Part shown: in pieces, positions 61,374 through 64,000 of the stretch | How positions within the stretch are numbered: position 1 is the first letter of the stretch | Layout of the letters: each line of letters starts with the position of its first letter | Position numbers and translations under genes: made by a program | The notes under the pieces: model-generated | Databases searched by the model: none | What the model saw: the letters and a program-made list of their open reading frames with translations, nothing else | Told to the model about the DNA's origin: nothing | Source of the DNA: Thiothrix subterranea | GTDB lineage: Bacteria; Pseudomonadota; Gammaproteobacteria; Thiotrichales; Thiotrichaceae | Length of the DNA stretch: 64,000 nucleotides | NCBI RefSeq assembly: GCF_030930995.1 | Contig: NZ_CP133217.1 | Span: forward strand, 2,780,001-2,844,000 | Direction of reading: 5' to 3'

Positions 61374-61700
61374 ATGATCCAATCCACTACCCCCAGCATT
61401 GAAGGCAAACGCATCACCCAATACCACGGCGTCGTCACCGGCGAAGCCATTCTAGGCGCAAACGTCTTCAAAGATTTCTTTGCCGGAATCCGCGACATTA
61501 TCGGCGGACGCTCCGCCGCCTACGAAAAGGAGTTGCGTAAAGCCCGCGAAATCGCCTTTGCCGAAATGGAAGCCCAAGCACAAAGCCTAGGCGCAAACGC
61601 CGTCGTCGGCATCGACATTGACTACGAAAACATCACCATGGGCAACAGCGGTGGCATGTTAATGGTCACGGTCAGCGGCACAGCGGTAAACGTCCAATGA
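61374..61700 (+). CDS. YbjQ family protein (UPF0145)
   Basis: 108 residues, a small heavy-metal-binding-like fold of unknown role. [39 protein letters not shown] and [14 protein letters not shown] are family marks. The ATG at 61374 (AGGAG at 6 bases) is chosen. Overlaps the next gene by 4 bp. Confidence 0.9.
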   Translation: MIQSTTPSIEGKRITQYHGVVTGEAILGANVFKDFFAGIRDIIGGRSAAYEKELRKAREIAFAEMEAQAQSLGANAVVGIDIDYENITMGNSGGMLMVTVSGTAVNVQ

Positions 61701-63142
61701 ACCCACCAGCCACCACCAACCCCAGCCGTCGCCGCTTCCTACGCAATGCCCTGACACTTGCCGCCAGCAGCATCCCCGCGTTCTACTTTCCACTAACTGC
61801 CGACGCGGATACCAGCGCCCCCGCTTCCAGCACCAATGTGCGTTTTTTATTACGCAATGACGCCGATTACGCCAAACACCGTCAGATTTTCAACAAGCGC
61901 ATTACCGCGATGCCAAAAATCATTGCAGTGTGCGCCAATGAAACAGGCGTGCAAGCCGCGATTGCTTACGCGCAACAAGCCAAATTGCCTATCGCCGTCA
62001 AAAGCGGTGGACACAGTTTTGAAGGTTTTTCCACCAATGATGGCGGTTTAATGCTCGATTTGTCGGGCATGAACAAGCCGAAGTACGATAAAACCACCAA
62101 GCGGCTAACCATTCAGCCGGGTGCAAAACTCGGCAAGGTGTATGAATACTTGCACCAATACGGGCGCATGATTCCTGCCGGTTCTTGTGCTGGCGTTGGT
62201 GTCGCGGGTCTAACACTGGGCGGCGGCTACGGCTTTTTTGCGCGGCAATTGGGCTTAACCTGCGACAGCTTGCAACGGGTGCGCATGGTGGATGGCAAAG
62301 GCAAATTGCACGATTCCAGCACCAACCCTGAACTGTTATGGGCGTGTAAAGGCGGCGGCAATGGCAATTTCGGCATTATTACCGAGCTGGAGTTTAAGAC
62401 CCACCCTGCCCCGATCCATTTCAGCAGCCACCGTTACAAATACCGCAATTTAACACCCACCAGCGCTACCCAATTGGCGGAACGCTGGTTTGAATGGATG
62501 AAAACCCTACCCAACACTGCTTATTCCTCATGGGTATTGAATGGCAAGCACGTCACTGTCATCGTGACCGATACCAGCAGCACCCCATCAGCCGCATTGA
62601 AAGCCATTCTCGCCAAACTCAAAGCGGGCGCAACCGAAGTCATGACACCCCGCAAGGATGCGTTTCTACGCGGTATCCAGCGCTACAAAGGCGGGGTTGA
62701 ACCGATGTATTTTAAGAATGTTTCCGCTGGCTATTACCAAGGTTTCAGCGATATAAAAGCGCTGTTACCCACGATCTGCCAGCAAATTGGCGCTGCCAAA
62801 CTCACCACTATTTTGCAAATCAACACCTTGGGCGGCGCGATTAATAACCCCGCGTTGGAAACGACGGCGGCTTACCCTCACCGCGCCTTCGGCTACCTCG
62901 GTGAATTGCAAACCTATTACGACAAAGCCACGCAAACCAAACAGGCAGAGCAGATTGTTCGCGATATTCAAGGAAAGCTAACGGCAAGCGGGATCAAAGC
63001 GCATTACCGCAATTACCCGGATGCCGAATTGCCTAACTGGGAAACCGCGTATTACGGCAAGTCCTACCCGCGCTTACAGGCATTAAAGCGCCAATTCGAC
63101 CCGGATAACCTGATTCGCCACCCGCAAAGTGTCAAACTTTGA
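61697..63142 (+). CDS. Tat-exported FAD-linked oxidoreductase
   Basis: 481 residues of the berberine-bridge/PCMH family. Tat signal [18 protein letters not shown], so a folded, cofactor-loaded periplasmic enzyme. FAD-binding [46 protein letters not shown], and the BBE end [19 protein letters not shown]. The GGH keeps the His for covalent flavin; a second Cys link is not obvious. Substrate unknown (sugars or alkaloids in the family). Confidence 0.88.
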   Translation: MNPPATTNPSRRRFLRNALTLAASSIPAFYFPLTADADTSAPASSTNVRFLLRNDADYAKHRQIFNKRITAMPKIIAVCANETGVQAAIAYAQQAKLPIAVKSGGHSFEGFSTNDGGLMLDLSGMNKPKYDKTTKRLTIQPGAKLGKVYEYLHQYGRMIPAGSCAGVGVAGLTLGGGYGFFARQLGLTCDSLQRVRMVDGKGKLHDSSTNPELLWACKGGGNGNFGIITELEFKTHPAPIHFSSHRYKYRNLTPTSATQLAERWFEWMKTLPNTAYSSWVLNGKHVTVIVTDTSSTPSAALKAILAKLKAGATEVMTPRKDAFLRGIQRYKGGVEPMYFKNVSAGYYQGFSDIKALLPTICQQIGAAKLTTILQINTLGGAINNPALETTAAYPHRAFGYLGELQTYYDKATQTKQAEQIVRDIQGKLTASGIKAHYRNYPDAELPNWETAYYGKSYPRLQALKRQFDPDNLIRHPQSVKL

Positions 63143-63716
63143 GGATGTCGGCCAATTGCCAGATACACGCATCGGCATTGCGTTGCTGAATTTCCATCCG
63201 CAAGCCGTTTTCTTGTGCCGCTAACAATCCTTCCAGCAAACGGATATGGCGCACCCGCAATTTGAGCAAGTCCATGCTTTGCGTCATCGGGGATAACAAC
63301 TCTTCCGCTTCATGGATATTGTCGTAAACATGCCGCCGGACTTGTTCGGCATACGCGATAATGCTGCCGCAGTCGTCGTATTGCGCGGCAACCTTGCTGG
63401 TGTGCAGGCCGTGGCTATCCGCATCGTCTTCCATACGCGGGTCACGTTTGCTGAGCGCGGAAAGTTCACGGATTTGCTGACGAATGGCGGCAAGTTCATG
63501 ACGATTGTCGTGGATGGTTTGCCTATTGGTGTCGAGTTGCGTCAGCAGTTGTTGGTAAACACTCAAGGAAGACGCTAACACCACACCGTTTGTGGGAGCC
63601 GGGGGAGCAGGCGGCGGTTCAGAGACCACTTCAGTCGCTTCTGTTTCCGGCATTTCTGTTTCTGGCGCAGCAAGTTCTTCAACGGGTGCAGTATAGGCTT
63701 CGCTATCATCAGACAT
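63132..63716 (-). CDS. Coiled-coil hypothetical protein
   Basis: 194 residues, unknown family. The first ~45 are acidic and Pro-rich (PETEMPETEATEVV, PPPAPPAPT), the rest is helical and probably coiled coil (LTQLDTNRQTIHDNRHELAAI, LKLRVRHIRLLEGLLAAQ). No signal peptide. The end overlaps the convergent oxidoreductase by 11 bp. Confidence 0.6.
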   Translation of the reverse strand: MSDDSEAYTAPVEELAAPETEMPETEATEVVSEPPPAPPAPTNGVVLASSLSVYQQLLTQLDTNRQTIHDNRHELAAIRQQIRELSALSKRDPRMEDDADSHGLHTSKVAAQYDDCGSIIAYAEQVRRHVYDNIHEAEELLSPMTQSMDLLKLRVRHIRLLEGLLAAQENGLRMEIQQRNADACIWQLADILKV

Positions 63717-63823
63717 TGGGCAACTCCTCAGTGATTAATCGCACCATGGTCTTGGATTCGAGCGCCATTGTCTGTATCGGGGTTTATAGACCCCCGTGAT
63801 CTTCAGATAATCGGCAAGCTGAC

Positions 63824-63861
63824 AAAAAAATACCCGCCAAGGTGCGTATCCATTGACGGGT
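63824..63861 (-). terminator. Rho-independent terminator
   Basis: Minus strand: arms ACCCGTCAA and TTGGCGGGT (one G-U) then a run of seven T. It ends the partial gene at the window edge. Confidence 0.8.
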
Positions 63862-63897
63862 AAAGTGCTTGGAGTGTGCCAAGTTTCGTGAAGTGTC

Positions 63898-64000
63898 TTA
63901 AGGTTTATTGACCGCAATAAAGCGCGATTGTTCACCCTGCATAATCAACATCGCAATCGGTTTGCCACTAGGGGCAGCTTGCACCGCTGTTTTCAAATCC
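63898..64000 (-). CDS. C-terminus of a probable Do/HtrA-type protease (partial)
   Basis: The last 34 codons of a minus-strand gene that begins outside the window. DLKTAVQAAPSGKPIAMLI followed by MQGEQSRFIAVNKP looks like the end of the second PDZ domain of DegP/DegQ proteases. Only this part is visible, so the call is tentative. Confidence 0.5.
   Translation of the reverse strand, partial: DLKTAVQAAPSGKPIAMLIMQGEQSRFIAVNKP

Overview
The window is a chromosomal segment of a sulfur-bacterium-like gammaproteobacterium, most likely of the Thiothrix/Thiolinea group (Thiotrichales). This is inferred from typical gammaproteobacterial gene blocks (leuS-lptE, fabD-fabG-acpP-fabF...mltG-tmk-holB-pilZ, clpS-clpA-infA-icd) together with an autotrophy locus: cbbR divergent from a form II RuBisCO gene (cbbM), followed by cbbQ and cbbO. 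No tRNA, rRNA or CRISPR array was seen.

Layout: 1-8.4 kb holds an RND pump tail, a DUF1877 protein, tex, a Cys-rich lipoprotein, leuS-lptE and a beta-hydroxyacid dehydrogenase. 8.4-13.3 kb holds rlmKL, then an AT-rich accessory patch with a DUF3987-like ATPase and a tyrosine recombinase that has a 34-bp lox-like palindrome 15 bp upstream of its start. 13.2-18.8 kb holds aspS, two tandem outer-membrane beta-barrel paralogues lying between fmdB and aspS, an SDR enzyme, a small unknown and the pilZ end of the next operon. 18.4-26.9 kb is one long minus-strand operon for fatty acid synthesis, p-aminobenzoate, murein lytic transglycosylase, dTMP kinase and clamp loader. 27-31.4 kb has infA, clpA, clpS and icd. 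31.5-33.3 kb encodes an unusual fusion of two nuclease folds. 33.4-41.1 kb has an orphan membrane-fusion protein and an RDD-SpoIIM-DUF4129-DUF4350-MoxR-DUF58 operon; the SpoIIM gene has an in-frame amber codon. 41.2-44.9 kb is metH. 46-51.8 kb is the cbbR/cbbMQO carbon-fixation locus.

51.8-61.3 kb is a strikingly AT-rich island beginning 8 bp after cbbO. It encodes an OLD-family ATPase/TOPRIM nuclease followed by a SMEK-domain/STAND-like NTPase: a two-gene operon with the look of an anti-phage system. The SMEK-NTPase gene is split by a ~1.93-kb group II intron whose own reverse transcriptase is frameshifted. Next to it is a PIN-toxin/RHH-antitoxin pair split by an intact 1258-bp IS3-family element; the intact pair can be rebuilt in sequence. 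The window ends with YbjQ, a Tat-exported FAD oxidoreductase, a coiled-coil protein and the end of a probable HtrA/Do protease.

A further theme is small palindromic repeats placed in frame inside housekeeping genes: two in pabB, one in metH and one at the start of cbbO. Two of these families also occur in intergenic copies in the window. They resemble, in behaviour, the palindromic elements of Rickettsia coding genes.
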